Shown in pieces: positions 45,319-58,300 of a stretch of 64,000 nucleotides of DNA. The stretch covers positions 50,492-114,491 of the forward strand of contig JAAAJB010000028.1 in the NCBI GenBank assembly GCA_016098155.1, read 5' to 3'. The notes under the pieces were generated by a model. It searched no databases. It was not told the DNA's origin and saw only the letters and a program-made list of their open reading frames with translations. This stretch comes from Actinomortierella ambigua (taxonomy: Eukaryota; Mortierellomycota; Mortierellomycetes; Mortierellales; Mortierellaceae). The position numbers and the translations under genes were made by a program. How positions within the stretch are numbered: the stretch's first letter is position 1; every line of letters begins with the position of its first letter.

Positions 45319-47148
45319 CTAAACATCCTCATCCGTGTTGCCAGCAAGCCAACCAATCCTAGTGAAGACTTCCCACAACTTTGATGCCTTGTTGACGTCC
45401 ACATGACAGAGTTTTTGGGCGTCCGTCTTGCGGAAGACTTTGTGGTTGGACTGAAACTCGCGCGACGCCAGAATCAGTGTCTTTTTGCAGAGTAGGTATT
45501 GTGCGGGTGAAAGTCGAAGTGTTGATGCAATCTCCGCCTCGTGTGGGTGAAGTCGCTCGGCTCCAGGTTTGCCATCCACGGGCAAGGGTGTGCCTATTTA
45601 TCAATTCATGATGCAATACTACGTTAGAACGCATACAGACTATGTTTGCCTTCAACATTTTCCTGTTCAGCCCATCCCACCACTGTTTCAATCGAAGAAA
45701 TAATTACCTTTCCAGGTCACCTTGGGGAAGTTGGAGGCTTCGAGCATCGACAGAGGGCCAACGTCCGCAGGTATCTCGACCACTTCATCCGGCTCCTGGA
45801 CACGGCGCTCACCACCATGCCGGAAACCTGCGGGCGAGACGTGGTTGGGGTCCTTGGGCTTGCTCATACGCTTCTTTTTGACCTTGAGAGATTGTGGTGC
45901 TGGGTGCTGCTGACGCGGCTGCTGCAGATGATAATGGTCATCGCCTTCCGACTGCAACTCGCTCCGAGTTTCGTCTGTCATCGACTCTGTCGAACGCTTG
46001 ACCACGCGACTGCTACTGCCACTGCTGTTTCCACGACTGGAGGCTAGATGAGGGAAGGTCAAGGAGCTCTTACGCTTCTTGTACGGCAGGTCAACGTGTG
46101 GTCGCTTTGTCGTCATCGATAATCCTGCTCTGTGTGCATCCTCCTCGTCCTCCTGCTTAACAGCAACCATCTCATGGTCTTGGTAATCATCCGGTCGATC
46201 CCGTTTGGGAGGTGAGGTCTGTTTATGCTGGACCCACCGATTGTCGGTAGGGTGTCGCCAGAGCCACGTGCTATTTTGGCTACTGCTGCCGGTGCTGCTG
46301 CTGCTCCTGCTGCTGCCGCTGCTGTTGCCACTGCTACTGCTACTGCGGTGCGTGGCCGATCCTCTTGGAAACATCTTGGCGCTTACGTCAGTAAAAGACG
46401 AAGCAGTACTGGTGGTCGGAGACTGATTGTAGGTCGAAGGAAACTGAATGCTATTCTGCCCATATTCATGTACAGCTCCGGAGTGGTCGGTGTCCCGTTC
46501 AATCTCGGCAGCGGCGGCTGCCAGTATCGAGATACTGTCGACTTTACTCTGATATTGCTGTCGCAAAGTCCCCATCAACGTACTTTCCCCGTCGCTCGCT
46601 GGTATCTGACCATCGTCTTCATGCTCGTAGAAAAGAGGCATATCTTGGTCGCCTCTCCATGGAAGGGCGACTGGTGTACCGGCAACAAAGTCAGTGAGCG
46701 AAGGCAGGCGTTGGCGCTCCTCCAGATCCTGGATCTGCGCAACCAGCTGGCCGAACGATGGCAGAGAGTGGCGTCGATCATGTGCCGAGGAAGTGAACCG
46801 ACATGACTGCGGTGTTTCAGGGGAATGGGTCTGGTGGACAAACTGGCGGAATGATGGGAGGGATTGACGATGTTGATGATGCTGAAGCTGCTGCAGTTGC
46901 TGCTCCTGTTGCTGGTGCTGCTGGTGCTGCTCCTTGAGAGAGGAAGAGTAGGTCTGAGGCATGAAGAGTTGACTGACTGAAGGCAATGGCTCTTGGCCAG
47001 CTTCGTCGATAGAAGTTGGCTTGGAGAGACAAAGGCCGGTCTGGACGGAATAGGCAAGTGAAGGGGATGGAGGCGAGAGAGGGGTGGTGGTGGCGGAGTA
47101 GGTCAAAGTGTCGTAGTACGAAAATGGGGGATGGCCGTGAGCTGTCAT
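45319..47148 (-). CDS. SWIRM-domain protein (Fun19/Laf-like)
   Basis: Probable nuclear chromatin-associated protein. Exons 47148-45708 and 45593-45319 give 571 aa; the intron splits TWK-G|TPLPVDG. The C-terminal 95 residues form a SWIRM domain: RLHPHEAEIASTLRLSP, CKKTLILASREF, FRKTDAQKLCHVDVNKASKL and FTRIGWL, like the fungal Fun19 and fission-yeast Laf1/Laf2 proteins linked to histone deacetylase and heterochromatin. The N-terminal 470 residues are Ser/Gln/Pro-rich with repeated (L/S)PS(F/V)(R/G/S)Q(L/F) motifs and a basic region before the domain. MTAHGH at 47148 is chosen as start; a TTTTTCAG acceptor upstream (about 47300) suggests a leader intron or extra N-terminal exon. A fragment of this gene's 3' end occurs inside the GTPase array. 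Confidence 0.83.
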
Positions 47149-49784
47149 GATTGTGGCGGTGGTTGGGGTGGCGGTGAGATGGGCCGCTGTGGCGGAGTCG
47201 ATTGGAGTATCCAATGAGGCCGGGGAAGGAGGTGACGGCAGTGCCGAGAGCCGTTGCAAGTGGTGGCCACCAACGGTGGGTGTTCGACGGCTTTCCTTCT
47301 GAAAAAGGAAATTAGTGGGTACCAGCGTGACCGCCCCGGGACTGTTTCTCGGCAACGAGGTATGCCCTGGATGAGGAGGACGAGGCAGAGGAACAAGAAA
47401 GAGAGAGAGAGAGGAAAAAAGAAAGGGTGAAGAAAGAGAGAGAGAAAGAGAGAGCGGGAAATAAAAGGACGAGGAAGAAGACCAGAAGAAGAAAGAAGCA
47501 AAGGGTTTTGGTTAGATTTTTTTTTCTTTGTTATGAGGTAAATTCGTAACAGAAGGAAGCAATTGTTGCTGTCATGTGTCGTAGGTGTTGGCCGACAGTG
47601 TGGTATGTCCATGTCTTGTTGGGGGGAGAGGGGAAGGACATGAGAGAGGGAGCCTATTGGGTAAGACAATGTCATCCATTTGGGTGCAAGTATGGTATTC
47701 CTCTCCCCCCCCCCACTCCACTGCGCCTCTCCCAATGTAGCCACAGAACAGAAGAGAGGGCGATGATGAGAAAGAAGAAGAAGAAGGAAGCCCTGAGGGG
47801 ACACAAGGAAATAACCAATGTCGGATGCTCCGAGAGGATGCGGTCTGTGGAAGCAATAATAAAAGAAAAAAAAAGGGAGGAACAGCACACACTACGGAGC
47901 ATTTTGAGGTGCACAAGCACGGTTGGAGGGAAAAACTAAAAAAAATCAAACATTGCTTCAGGGTGCAGCAGGTGATGTTCGGAGAATGACAAGAGAGAGA
48001 AAGACAGAGGGAGAGAGAGAGAGAGAGAGAAAAAGCAAAGGAGACAAAGGAGGCCACCCGGCTGTTCTAAAACAGAACAACGTAGCGAAACGCTGGCGTA
48101 ATCGACTGCGGTAAGCCCTCCTTCTACAAAGAAGATGTGAAAGCAAGAAAGGCGTCGCTGGGGTGTGGAAGGAGGAAAGAAAAAAAAAGGGAACGTCAAT
48201 TGACAGGTAGGGAGTCCGTGGTGACACTTGCCTAGATGAACGAGGCCAAGCCCCAAGCCCTCAAAGGTGGGGAAAGGCATCGTTGGAGGGTGTTGAGAGC
48301 GAGGTTGCAGCCTGCTTTGCTGTGGTGGACGACGGGTGGGTTGCTGGTTGGACGTGGTGGAATGAATTGCTTGAAGAAGCAAGTGCGTGGTGGTGCTAAT
48401 GGTGGTGGTGGTGTTAATTGCGGTTGAAAGCTGAATGCTCGACTGCAAAGGGAGTAAGGTGGTAATTAAAGAGAAAGAGAGAACTGTGCGCTGCAAATGC
48501 AAATTGAAGTTACAACAGTGGCAAACAAAAAAAAAGAGGGAGAGAGAAGAAAAGTGGAATGAAAGAAAGAATTGAAATGCATGAAGAATGCAGGAAAAAT
48601 ATACTTTTTCGAGCAAATGTCTAAAAAATTATATGCCCTATTGAATCCAATTCAAATCCGCCAAGGCTTGCCTACTTTCTCTTTTCTTTTGCCCTCCAGC
48701 GATACGATTACAAAGCTTGACGTTTCAAGAAGAGCAAGTGGGGGGGCTGATTTCTTGCTTGCAGTGGTTGCCCATCGACTCATTGCAAATGACGGAGTAA
48801 ACATCCCATCCCCCATTAGCGTCTCCGTTTGCCCCACCGACTTTCTCCCTCGGTGCTTGCTCCGTCTCCTCCCTACTTTGGCCGTTGTCTCTCTTCTCTC
48901 TCCCTCTCTCTCTCTCTCTCTAATTTTGTGCAGCACTGTCAATTTTTGTGAGTTTGGAGGCTTGATCGCATTTCCATTGGTTGCAGCGGCCTGCTTCACC
49001 CTGAAGCAATGGTCTTTTGGCACAAAGAATCGTGAACAGCAATTGGGCACCGAGGCGTCTCGATATCTTCCCTACACCATCACGAGCAACACCGATCATG
49101 ACCCTTCACCTGTCCTCATCCGTCGTTGTTCTAACCCTCCCCCCAAGAATAGATCTTGCTCGATTGGTCTCGGCTTTTCTCGGCCATTCGATGTCAAGAG
49201 GGCCACAACCGCACATGTTCATTCTTTCGCCAATGCTAACCGTACTCTTTCCCCCTCCTCTCTCTCTCTTTTTCTGACAGTCCGCTCATGGTCGATGGCG
49301 GAGTAGGTAAGCACAAATGAATGTCAAGCGCATCTCATAGCACTCTGTTGGTTTCGCAAATAAAACAAAAAGCGAACGATGTTTTCAAATCGTTTCTCCG
49401 ATCGGCTGTTCAGCAAGCACAAGCAAAAAAAAAAAAAAAAAAAAAAAATAGAGAGACAATGACGGGATCCAAAGGTGCCGTTCATTCAGCCTCAGTTTGC
49501 AATGGCTGTATATAGACACGACGCACCGGATCTCTCGGCATTTCAGCCCGTAACGTTGCTACAACACGTCAACCCTGGATCAGAAGGAGGGAAGACGAGA
49601 ATGCAAAGTGAGAGCCGTTGTTGTCAACGTTTTAAGTTATTTTTTTACCCAATGATGTCACATTGCCGCTGGTGGACTGAGCGCCACTTTTATTGCCCCA
49701 AAGTAGGCTGCCTGCGCAATTTCGCTATTGTAGCATTCTCAACTGGGGCTGCGATCTGACTTTGTTCGCAGCCACTGTTCGCCA
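47149..49784. promoter_or_regulatory. 2.6-kb low-complexity upstream region of SWIRM gene
   Basis: Strand-biased: purine-rich on the plus strand from 47400 to 48560 (AG microsatellites near 47398-47450 and 48008-48032), hence a long pyrimidine-rich leader for the minus-strand gene, probably with a leader intron. Farther on a T/C-rich stretch (48890-48930) and an A run (49425-49447). Open frames such as 48572-49306 lack recognisable features. Confidence 0.4.
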
Positions 49785-50519
49785 GTGTTCATAGTGGTCA
49801 GTACTTGTGTGGAATGTCTTTACCAGCTATACGTAAGAATAGGCCACCAAGTGTTGTCTTGCCCTCCCCGCTTCATTGTCGACATCGCTGACAACAGGAT
49901 CCCGACCGCTGAATGCGTGTGTCGTGGCCGAGTTGCGTACACTCGCTTCACCGACAGACAGTCTGGGTTCGTGCAGCACTTGCTCCCATTGACAGCTCAA
50001 TTCTTGACCTCCATCCCTATCAGCTGCAGCGACCGACTTGGCATCATTCGTCCAAAACAATACAGATATTTACTTGGCGTATTGACTCATCTGTCAGAGC
50101 CACCACCGCACCTAATCGCAGCAGGGGTCATCGCGTCCAGCTGCAACCTCACCTCACATGCCCGTGGATCCGCGATTCTAATCCATGACGATGACCCATA
50201 TGCAAACATCGATGCCACCGCCGGCTTGGCTTTGGGACACCTAGCGTCGTACTGCACCTGAGAGCATGCCGACCCTGTCGTTACCTCCCTATGTAGACCC
50301 ATGTGCGGAATGCACATGGCAGGCATTGCAGTGGCCCGTGTCACAGGCTATTATCCTCGTCGTCGATGGCTTGTTCCCCCTTGCGATCGAGTACTCGTCC
50401 ATCTACTTCAATCTTGCGACCATTCTCGCCTTGGCTCTTCGTTTCCGCGGCTTTTGTGTTCTCCGGATGTATACCAGTCGTATGGAAAAGATGGACGACA
50501 TTGCTTACGAAAACTGTAA
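49785..50519 (+). other. Uncharacterised coding-like segment, interrupted
   Basis: Not recognised. A 158-codon frame (to TGA 50259-50261) has gene-like codon use (many C-ending codons) and reads RFIVDIADNRIPTAE...RLGIIRPKQY. The same frame is open again after the stop to 50519 (CGMHMAGIAVARVTGYYP). It could be a gene broken by one nonsense change, or exons of an undetected model, possibly upstream exons of the RFTS-like gene that begins about 190 bp later. No domain is visible to me. Confidence 0.3.
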
Positions 50520-50705
50520 ACCTCACGATCGTGGGTTGTAGCGGAGAGGCAGGATGACATATATCATTTTTGTATCTCGGTGTCTTCTAGCACAGCCAAC
50601 AAAGGAAAAAAATTTGAACCTCTCAGTTGACACTCTCTTGGCTATTCTTGGCGATGCCGATTGCCACCAAATAGAATCTTCCCGATTGCATTACAAATCC
50701 TGACC

Positions 50706-53500
50706 ATGACAAACCAATGGTCAATGTTGAATGCAATCTCCATGGAATCGTTCCCCTTCCGCGAACTAGAGGCAAAGTCCTTGCCTATGGTCGACGAGTC
50801 TGTTTATCCAGCCATCACGAAACCCATCAGAAGCAATCTCGACCTTCCATTCCGCAAGCTGTACAACATTGAGATTCTCGACTCTTCAGGCACAACACAC
50901 CCTGCGCTCGACAGGCTAAAATTCAATGGACCTTTCGTAGTCAAGGGTTGGGTGCCTATCGAGGAAACAATTTTGCGCAGAGGTACCCTTCATGGCTTGG
51001 TTATGGTCAAGGTCTTGCGCAGCTTCTTTGTTGTTCAAAAGAGGAAAGATCATTCACAGCCCCTTCTCTGTCCTTCTCAAATAATAGGCCAAACAGGAAG
51101 AAACCTTGTCTATGTTCTGGCAACACGGATAGTCGAGTGGACCCATGAGTTCAACCCACGCAACATCATGCAACCCATATTTTGGGTTTACTCGGAGAAC
51201 GTCTGCTGGTATCAAGTACAGGTACGCATATATATCTCTTTGAAGAGACACCATTGTTTGAGCCTTTGAGAAAGATAGACCTGGCAAGACGGCTGTCGTG
51301 GATGACCAGAGCCTCATGACCATGTTCACCCATAAATAGCTTTTCTTTCCTTTCTTTTCAATAGAGTGTTTCGCCGGTCTACACGCCCATCATGGCACCT
51401 TTGTCGGATGTTTGTGCATACCTTGGTACGTGTCACCTCACTATTCCTCCTTCTGTGAATGATTGATGGCCTATTATGTTCTAATCAATACCCTCCAACG
51501 CACTTCCTAAACAGATGCCATCATTCAAGTGATTTTTGTCGACAAGCGAGCTGGTGACCAAAGCGATATTCTCCCCCACGTATGTCTATCTACTCATCAA
51601 CTCTATCAACATGAGTACCGTTTGGCTATATCCTAACAGTCCTTCTACTTTATATACCAAACAGGCAGCAAACAAACTTCACATGAGTCTCGACACTGTC
51701 AACGAGAAGGTGGCGCAATACCGGAGCCAGTTGATCGACCTCTGTTCCAACGACTCTGAACTCAACCAACTGCAAATATACAAGGACTGGGTTACGAAGC
51801 AAAGGCTAGAGGAAGATCGCGTTGCTGCACGTAGTTCAGCCCCCACAGGATCGTCATCTCCGATTTCAGAGCCTATTGTCAAGCCCAGCTCCTCTTCCTC
51901 GACATCATCAAAGTTGCGGGAAGTTGTCGCTATCCGCCCATCATTGTCGAGGCCGACCTCGAGCAGTGAATCACGCACTTCACCATCATCAGCACCGGCA
52001 TCCCAGAAGACTCCAGAAGCCCTGGAAGCCCCAAGAGCTTCAGAAGTCTCAAGATCCCTAGCTTCTCCAGAATCGTCGGGATCCTCAGCACCTGCAGACA
52101 TCGAGGAGGTCTTGAAGCCAGTGGATTCGCCAAGTTCATCTATGCTATCTGATCAATTGCAGGGTCTCCATGTTTCAACGTCAGCGAAGAGGCGGCAGCA
52201 TTCAGATATGGAAGAGGACCATGGCCCGTCGTTCGAACAGCGTCCTAGCAAGAGAATGTCTCATGCCATGCCTACAAATACCTCTGTACTCCCTGAATTG
52301 GATCCCTCCGAGGATGTAACCATGGACATGGAACCTGTTCCTATGCATTCCCAGCAGATGGACGGCGATGCCAGTGGCGCTGATGAATCTGACCAGGAAG
52401 TAGATATTTTTCCGCGCTTGCCTTTGATTAATCGATCAAATTCTCCCGTACGTGGTCGCGCTGCAAGATTACGCCCTTTTGGACTTTGAAGAACATATCT
52501 CATTGATACTAACACACATTTACTACCTTTATGGATTTCAGGACGAGGCTTCTCCAACTCAACCTTTTGGGCAGTCAGGTGCTCCCCATCCCTATTCGGC
52601 GCTGTTTGAGCAAAGCAATAGTGCAAAGGGCACTACACAAAAGATTAACCGCGAAATGGCATCCCAAATGCGCGAATTGGTTATGAGCCGAGTACGTATT
52701 AATGCTACAATGTCTGTTGTTGACGACTCGCAAAAAAAAAACATATTAGTGACACTAATCATGATTGGACTTCCGGTACACAGTTTGTGGATGCAAGCGT
52801 TTCTCATGTCAAGCCGGACACGTTTAATTGTCCATGGAACGATTGCCTTGCGGTTATCCCCAACTCACTCTATCCATCACTGCACAAGTTCATCCACGCT
52901 GTACTCGACCACATTCATCGACACAACCTTTTAGATGAGGAAGGTGTTGTAAGTATTTGAATATGCAACTCTACTATACCCCTGCAACAACCAGATGACA
53001 TTGCTTACCCCATCTCAACTCACCTTAACTCATCTCACTTCACCTCGCCTCGGCCCTCACTTAGTTGTCCCTGAAGACGTACCTCTGCATGCCGAAAGCA
53101 CAGCAAGTGCATCACTCCACTCCGCTACCAAACTCACCCCTGCCAAACCCTAATGGTACAGTAAGCAGAATGATGAATGCTCTATACACCACATGTCGAG
53201 CCCTTTCGGAACCTAACATTGTTTTATTACTCTGCCATGTAGTGCCCACCATCAGTATGGATCTCTACTGGCTTCTGGAGAGCGGAAAGATGTCGAGTGA
53301 TCTCAATCAAGGTCGTCGGTACCAGCCCCGCGTCAAAAATGGCCTCAACGGAAAAGGTGCATATTCTGGTCCTTCTGGCAATAACACAAAGAAATACCCG
53401 AAGCGGCTGGGGAAGACCGACAACTGAGCCAGGATATCTTACCCCTGTCACATTCCTTCCTCGAGTCTCTCATCGTCATGCCCTGTGTCGTCTGGTTTAA
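50706..53500 (+). CDS. RFTS-like domain protein with C2H2-like zinc finger
   Basis: Candidate chromatin protein. Exons 50706-51221, 51365-51425, 51515-51579, 51665-52447, 52542-52691 and 52784-52948 splice in frame. The N-terminal 190 residues resemble the replication-foci (RFTS/DNMT1-RFD) fold: KLYNIEILDSSG, LKFNGPFVVKGWVP, then IFWVYSENVCWYQVQ|SVSPVYTPI, matching the family pattern I-W-x-x-S/T-x-x-x-W-Y-x-L-x-x-P-S-x-x-Y. A Ser/Pro-rich linker (exon 4) follows, then in exon 6 FNCPWNDCLAVIPNSLYPSL...H...H, a C2H2-like finger. No methyltransferase motifs are seen. The 3' end is uncertain: 53065-53160 and 53243-53500 fit in phase 0, but other frames are equally open. The start at 50706 is the first ATG in frame; an upstream exon is possible. 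Confidence 0.58.
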
Positions 53501-53961
53501 GCAAGTGCCACCCCCCCCCCTCCTTCCTAATGCCCACACTGTAAAATAGCCTAATCAATTCCAGATTATACTTGGGTGACCATTCCTTGGTAGAACAAAG
53601 AGTCTCCTTGGTCATCCCTGAGATCCTCTGTGTATGTCTGCTGTCTGTTGCTTTGGCCACAATGATCCAATTCCAAATTTGATGTGTCTGAGAACGGAGT
53701 ATCGAAAAAGGGTTAAAAAAAATTAGACGCAAGATTGTCAAACCTTACTAACGAAACACCTTCCCTGAATCCTGACATCATCTGCATCCATTCGTCACTT
53801 CCTTTCTGTTTTGACCATCTCATTTACATCACCAGCTCTCTTGCGCGGAACACCATCAACTTTGAGGACTCTTTCTTTTCAGGAACCTACTCAACGGGCC
53901 ATCGACCCCGCGTTGCCTCCTTCTCTTTCCATTCTTGTATCATATCGTCCAAACCAGAACC
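53501..53961. other. Intergenic, RFTS gene to VRG4
   Basis: Contains a C run (53512-53520) and an unremarkable promoter region with a T/C-rich leader before VRG4. No gene supported. Confidence 0.4.
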
Positions 53962-55717
53962 ATGACAGCACAACCAAGCTCAGCTTCAGGCTCCGTTGCC
54001 AGCTCGGCAACACTCAGCATCCTCGCCTACTGTACTTCAAGCATCCTCATGACTGTCACCAACAAGATGGTGCTCTCACGCTTCGACTTTGACATGAACT
54101 TTTTACTTCTTGCTTTCCAAGTAAGCACTGTCCTACAGGGGAACCACAATGATGACCATGCCACCTTCAACTGGAAAGAATTGCGAGTCTTACACTGGAA
54201 CCCTGTTTCGTGTCGTGGACCATTTTTTGCTTCTCGACGTGTTCTGCCAAAACAACCCTTTCTAGTCGGTCATGTCAGTACTCATGCTCCGGATCTTCAA
54301 GATGTTTGACTTGATTACCTACCGGAAGCTGGATAAGAACGAGGCCAAAAAATGGTTCCCCATCTCACTAGGACTTGTGGCTATGATTTACACGGGCAGC
54401 AAGAGGTAAGAGTTGAAGAGTACGAATGTCTCGGGCGTACTGGGTTATAACATGGGCCATCTTTTTTTTTTTAACTCGCCCTCCTTCTCTCTTGCCCCTA
54501 TAATAAATATAGCCTACAGTATCTGAGCATCCCGGTGTACACGATCTTCAAGAACCTAACAATTATCCTGATTGCCTATGGCGAGGTGCTCTGGTTCGGC
54601 AGCAAAGTAACACCCGTGATGCTGCTCAGCTTTGGACTCATGGTAAGGAGTGGGGGTGAGGAAGCGAAGGAAAAAAAACACACAGACACACGCAGACAGG
54701 GGCCAAAGCATGTGCAATGGGGCAGTGTGAGATCTTACCTGATAAGTGAGTGATTGTCCTACACAACGAACTTTAACAACTAACCGCCACACCACCCATC
54801 CCGCATCACACTCCCTCTCTCTTTTTTTTTTTTCGACGTTGCGTTTGTTATCGATCCGAATAAACGGCTCGACCTAGGTTCTCTCATCCATCATTGCAGG
54901 ATGGTCCGACCTTAGTACACCCAAGGAGGGCCTCAACGAACTGACAGGATACAACATTGGATATATTTGGATGTTTCTGAACTGTCTGTCGTCAGCAGGC
55001 TATGTCCTGTATATGCGCAAGCGGATCAAGTACTTCAACTTTAAGGACTTTGACACCGTGTACTACAACAATGTCCTCAGTTTCCCAGTGTTACTGAGCC
55101 TGTCGTTCATGATGGAGGGCTGGTCGCGTGAGGAGCTTGCCCTCACATTGTAAGTTTTTTGATCCTCTACTCTGTAACGAGGGGGGAGGGGGGGAGCAAA
55201 ACTATGTGTGACCAATACGATTACTTCTCGTACCCTGACTACCCTCCTAATGTACTCTCTTTTTTTTCTCTTTTCCTCTCCTTCGGGATCAATTAGCCCT
55301 GAACAGACACGACAGTCGCTCTTCATAGCCATTCTGATCTCCGGCATCTCCTCATTCACCATCTCGTACGGCAGCGCCTGGTGTGTACGGTGCACATCTT
55401 CGACGACCTACTCGATGGTCGGCGCACTGAACAAGCTGCCCGTCGCAGCCTCGGGCATCTTGTTTATGGGCGATCCAGCGTCGTTCGGCAATATCTGTGG
55501 CATCATATTGGGCTTCTTGGCCGGGTTGTTGTATTCGTACAGCAAGACGACCCAGAGCAAAGCCAATGCCTTGGACTTGGGCACTTCTGGAACTGGCAGT
55601 GGTAGTGGTGCTAGTGGTGGTGGCAGTGGTGGCATCGAACTTTCGACCCCATCCTTATTCAAAGGCACATCTTTGCCGCTCTATAAGCCTAACCCAGATG
55701 GCAAGTCGGCCGACTAA
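53962..55717 (+). CDS. VRG4: GDP-mannose transporter of the Golgi (VRG4/GMT1)
   Basis: Ten-helix Golgi antiporter bringing GDP-mannose into the lumen in exchange for GMP. Exons 53962-54120, 54266-54405, 54513-54642, 54878-55149 and 55297-55717 give 373 aa. The two nucleotide-sugar motifs are present: YYNN (about 205-208, FYNN in yeast) and GALNKLP (276-282), which bind the guanine and mannose moieties. Other landmarks are [11 protein letters not shown] near the N-terminus and [10 protein letters not shown] after intron 3. The C-terminal 40 residues are a Gly/Ser-rich cytosolic tail. This transporter would feed mannosyltransferases such as the GT69 enzyme at 5.1-7.5 kb. It converges with the small minus-strand gene. 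Confidence 0.95.
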
Positions 55718-55920
55718 AAAGGAACAAAGGGGGTAGTGGAAATACCAATATCTGGCATTATCTGGAAGGAAGAGCTCTATGTAGGAGGAAGGAGAGGGCC
55801 AGGCCATACATACACAAAATAGAGTAGAATCGAAATGTATATAGGGAAAACGATTCATCCTCACAAGTAAAAAGAAAATAGTTTACGTTCGTTTTTTTTA
55901 TTTTTTTGTTTTTCCTCCAT

Positions 55921-56549
55921 TCAGGTGATGCGCGTCGGGGGCGGAGCTCGAACATTTGTAATGACCTTGTGTGTCTGATCCGCCTCACGTAGGGTATCAA
56001 GGAGTGCATAGTTGGAGTCCTGTACCTGCTGGAGAACAGCCGCGAGTTTTCCTACCGACTAGCACCAAATTTTTTTTAAAAACAAAAAAGAATGTGTGTA
56101 AGTTTGTGGGTGTGAGTGAATTAAAGTTGTTCGGTTGAATTTTAAGAAACTTTACCTGATATGTCGATTTGATGGTTGAATCCAAGGCGGCTGTCTGCTT
56201 GGCACTCTCTGCTAGTCCCTACACGAAATCAGAGAGAACCTATGAGCGAATGAAGCTCTTTCACCCCCCACTGGGGGAGGAGGACTGCTACACACTGTTA
56301 AAAGGACCTACGTCTGCAATGGTGTGATCCCCTTGTGTGGTCTAACCAATTGTTAGGGGGGGGGCAAAGACTGGAAGTTAGGAAGATAGGAAGAAGCTCT
56401 TTAAAAAAAAAGGACGCGATGCATCCCACCATTAGGATGCCACACATTGCAGACCGCACCTTGACTACTGCCATAAAGTCCAAAGCAGCATTCTGGCCCT
56501 TCTCTCGGAGAGAATGCTTGGAGGCCCATGTCCCATCGTCCGCGTACAT
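55921..56549 (-). CDS. Small helical protein, uncharacterised
   Basis: Not recognised. Exons on the minus strand 56549-56460, 56218-56156 and 56058-55921 join without frame loss to 96 aa: MYADDGTWASKHSLREKG..., GLAESAKQTAALDSTIKSTY, then VGKLAAVLQQVQDSNYALLD and a Pro-rich end PPPTRIT. The pattern of hydrophobic residues suggests one long amphipathic helix able to form a coiled coil, as in small subunits of kinetochore or BLOC-type complexes, but no family signature is seen. It is divergent from GPN2 with 135 bp between starts. Confidence 0.6.
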
Positions 56550-56684
56550 TGTAAAAGGTAAAAGAGACTGAAGACGAAGACGGTAGATGGTGGCACTTAA
56601 AAGCAGTCATGCTGCACTTTTTTTTTCTTTTTGTCAGCCTTTCGATGGACTTCTGCGATCAGCAATTGAACCACACACTCGACC

Positions 56685-58181
56685 ATGCCATTCGCCCAGG
56701 TACGAGAATGTCGCGTAGGCATTGTCCATGTCGCATGGTGACTGTGGCGTGGCTGAATAAAATGGTGTCGAAAGAGAAGCGTGGCGCTCTAATATGTAGT
56801 TTTGTGTTACACCCTGCAAGTGTAGGTTGTAGTAGGCCCACCAGGCTCTGGCAAGACGACATACTGCAATGGAATGTATCAGTTTCTCAATGGTATTGAA
56901 AGGTATGGTTAGGCGACATAAGAAAACTGACGCTGTGTTAGCGATAGGGGAGAGAGAGACTATGTGTTTGTGTCTCAAAGTTCTGTGTGGCCAACAAACT
57001 CCCCCTCGCTCGTACTTTAAACCATAGAAAAACGACCATCGTCAACCTGGATCCAGCAAACGAGGTGGTTCCATATCCAACCGACATATCCATCTTAGAA
57101 CTCATCTCACTCGAGGACGCAATGGAAAACCTGCAGCTGGGTCCAAACGGAGGTATCATCTACTGCATGGAATACCTTGCGGACAATATGGATTGGCTCG
57201 AGGAGAAACTCAAGGCGGTCAAGGACGACTATATTGTGTTTGATTGCCCAGGACAAGTCGAGCTCTACACACACAACGATGCTATGAAGAGAATCCTGGA
57301 CCGCCTTGAAAAGATTGGTTACAGGGTAATGACCACGCCTCCTCTTTTTTTTTCGGAGCAGATCAGGTTAATGTTGGCCATGGAAATATCCATCAACTTT
57401 CGAAAACGCTAACCAATGGAGGGACTTCTTTTTTTTTCGTCATCTTCGTGGACACATTTAGATGACTTGCGTCCATCTCGTCGACTCACACTACTGCACG
57501 GACGCAGCCAAGTACATCTCCGTCCTTCTCGTGTCGCTGAAGACTATGCTCCAGCTGGAGCTACCACACGTGAACGTGCTTTCAAAGATCGACCTGATTG
57601 AGACCTACGGCCGACTCCCCATGTCGCTCGACTTTTACACCAACGTCGCCGACCTATCCTTTTTAGAATACCACCTCAATCAGGACCCCTTCATGGCCAA
57701 GTTCAAACAGCTCAACAAGGCGCTGTGCGAGCTCGTCGAGGATTTTGGCCTGGTCGGTTTTGAAACGCTCTGCATCCAAGATAAGGCCTCCGTCACCAAG
57801 GTCGTCCGCGCCATCGACAAGGCCGGTGGCTATGTCTTTGGAGGACTCGAGGAGGCGAACGAAAGTATCATGATGACGGCGATGCGCCATGGCTCCGAGT
57901 GGGAGGCCGATGCCATCCAGGATGTTCAGGAGCGCTATCTGGGCTCGGACGATGCCAATGAGGATCTGCACCGGTTTGCTGAGGAGTATGGACGGAAGGA
58001 CAAGCCTGCGGGAGGATCGCCGGTAGATACAACGATGGCCGCCGTTGGCGAAGAGGGTGTACATGACGAGAGGAGTAAAGATGATAGTAGGAGGACAGTG
58101 GATGTACAAATGGCCGATGCCTCGCAACTGGGAGAAGGTCGGCCGAAGCGAGTAGCCTTCAAGGACATTCCTGATGCATAA
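56685..58181 (+). CDS. GPN2: GPN-loop GTPase 2
   Basis: Cytosolic GTPase that works with GPN1/GPN3 in assembly and nuclear import of RNA polymerases II and III. Exons 56685-56699 (15 nt), 56826-56902, 57028-57325 and 57462-58181 give 369 aa. P-loop GPPGSGKTT (9-17), NLDPANE (37-43), the GPN motif (69-71), DCPGQVEL (103-110) and SKID (171-174) are all intact. The first exon encodes only MPFAQ. The C-terminal 70 residues are acidic and variable. Convergent with the next gene at 119 bp. Confidence 0.95.
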
Positions 58182-58300
58182 CAAAGAGCACTAGTGCCAT
58201 ATTCAAAACACACACCGCACACATATATACAAAAACACGCACACGCACACACACCCGTTTCCCACAATGTAAAGACTTTATTTCACAAAAACAAAAATCT

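Noticed and set aside
48572..49306. 244-codon plus-strand frame
   Set aside because: Low-complexity T/C-rich DNA with no domain; likely chance.
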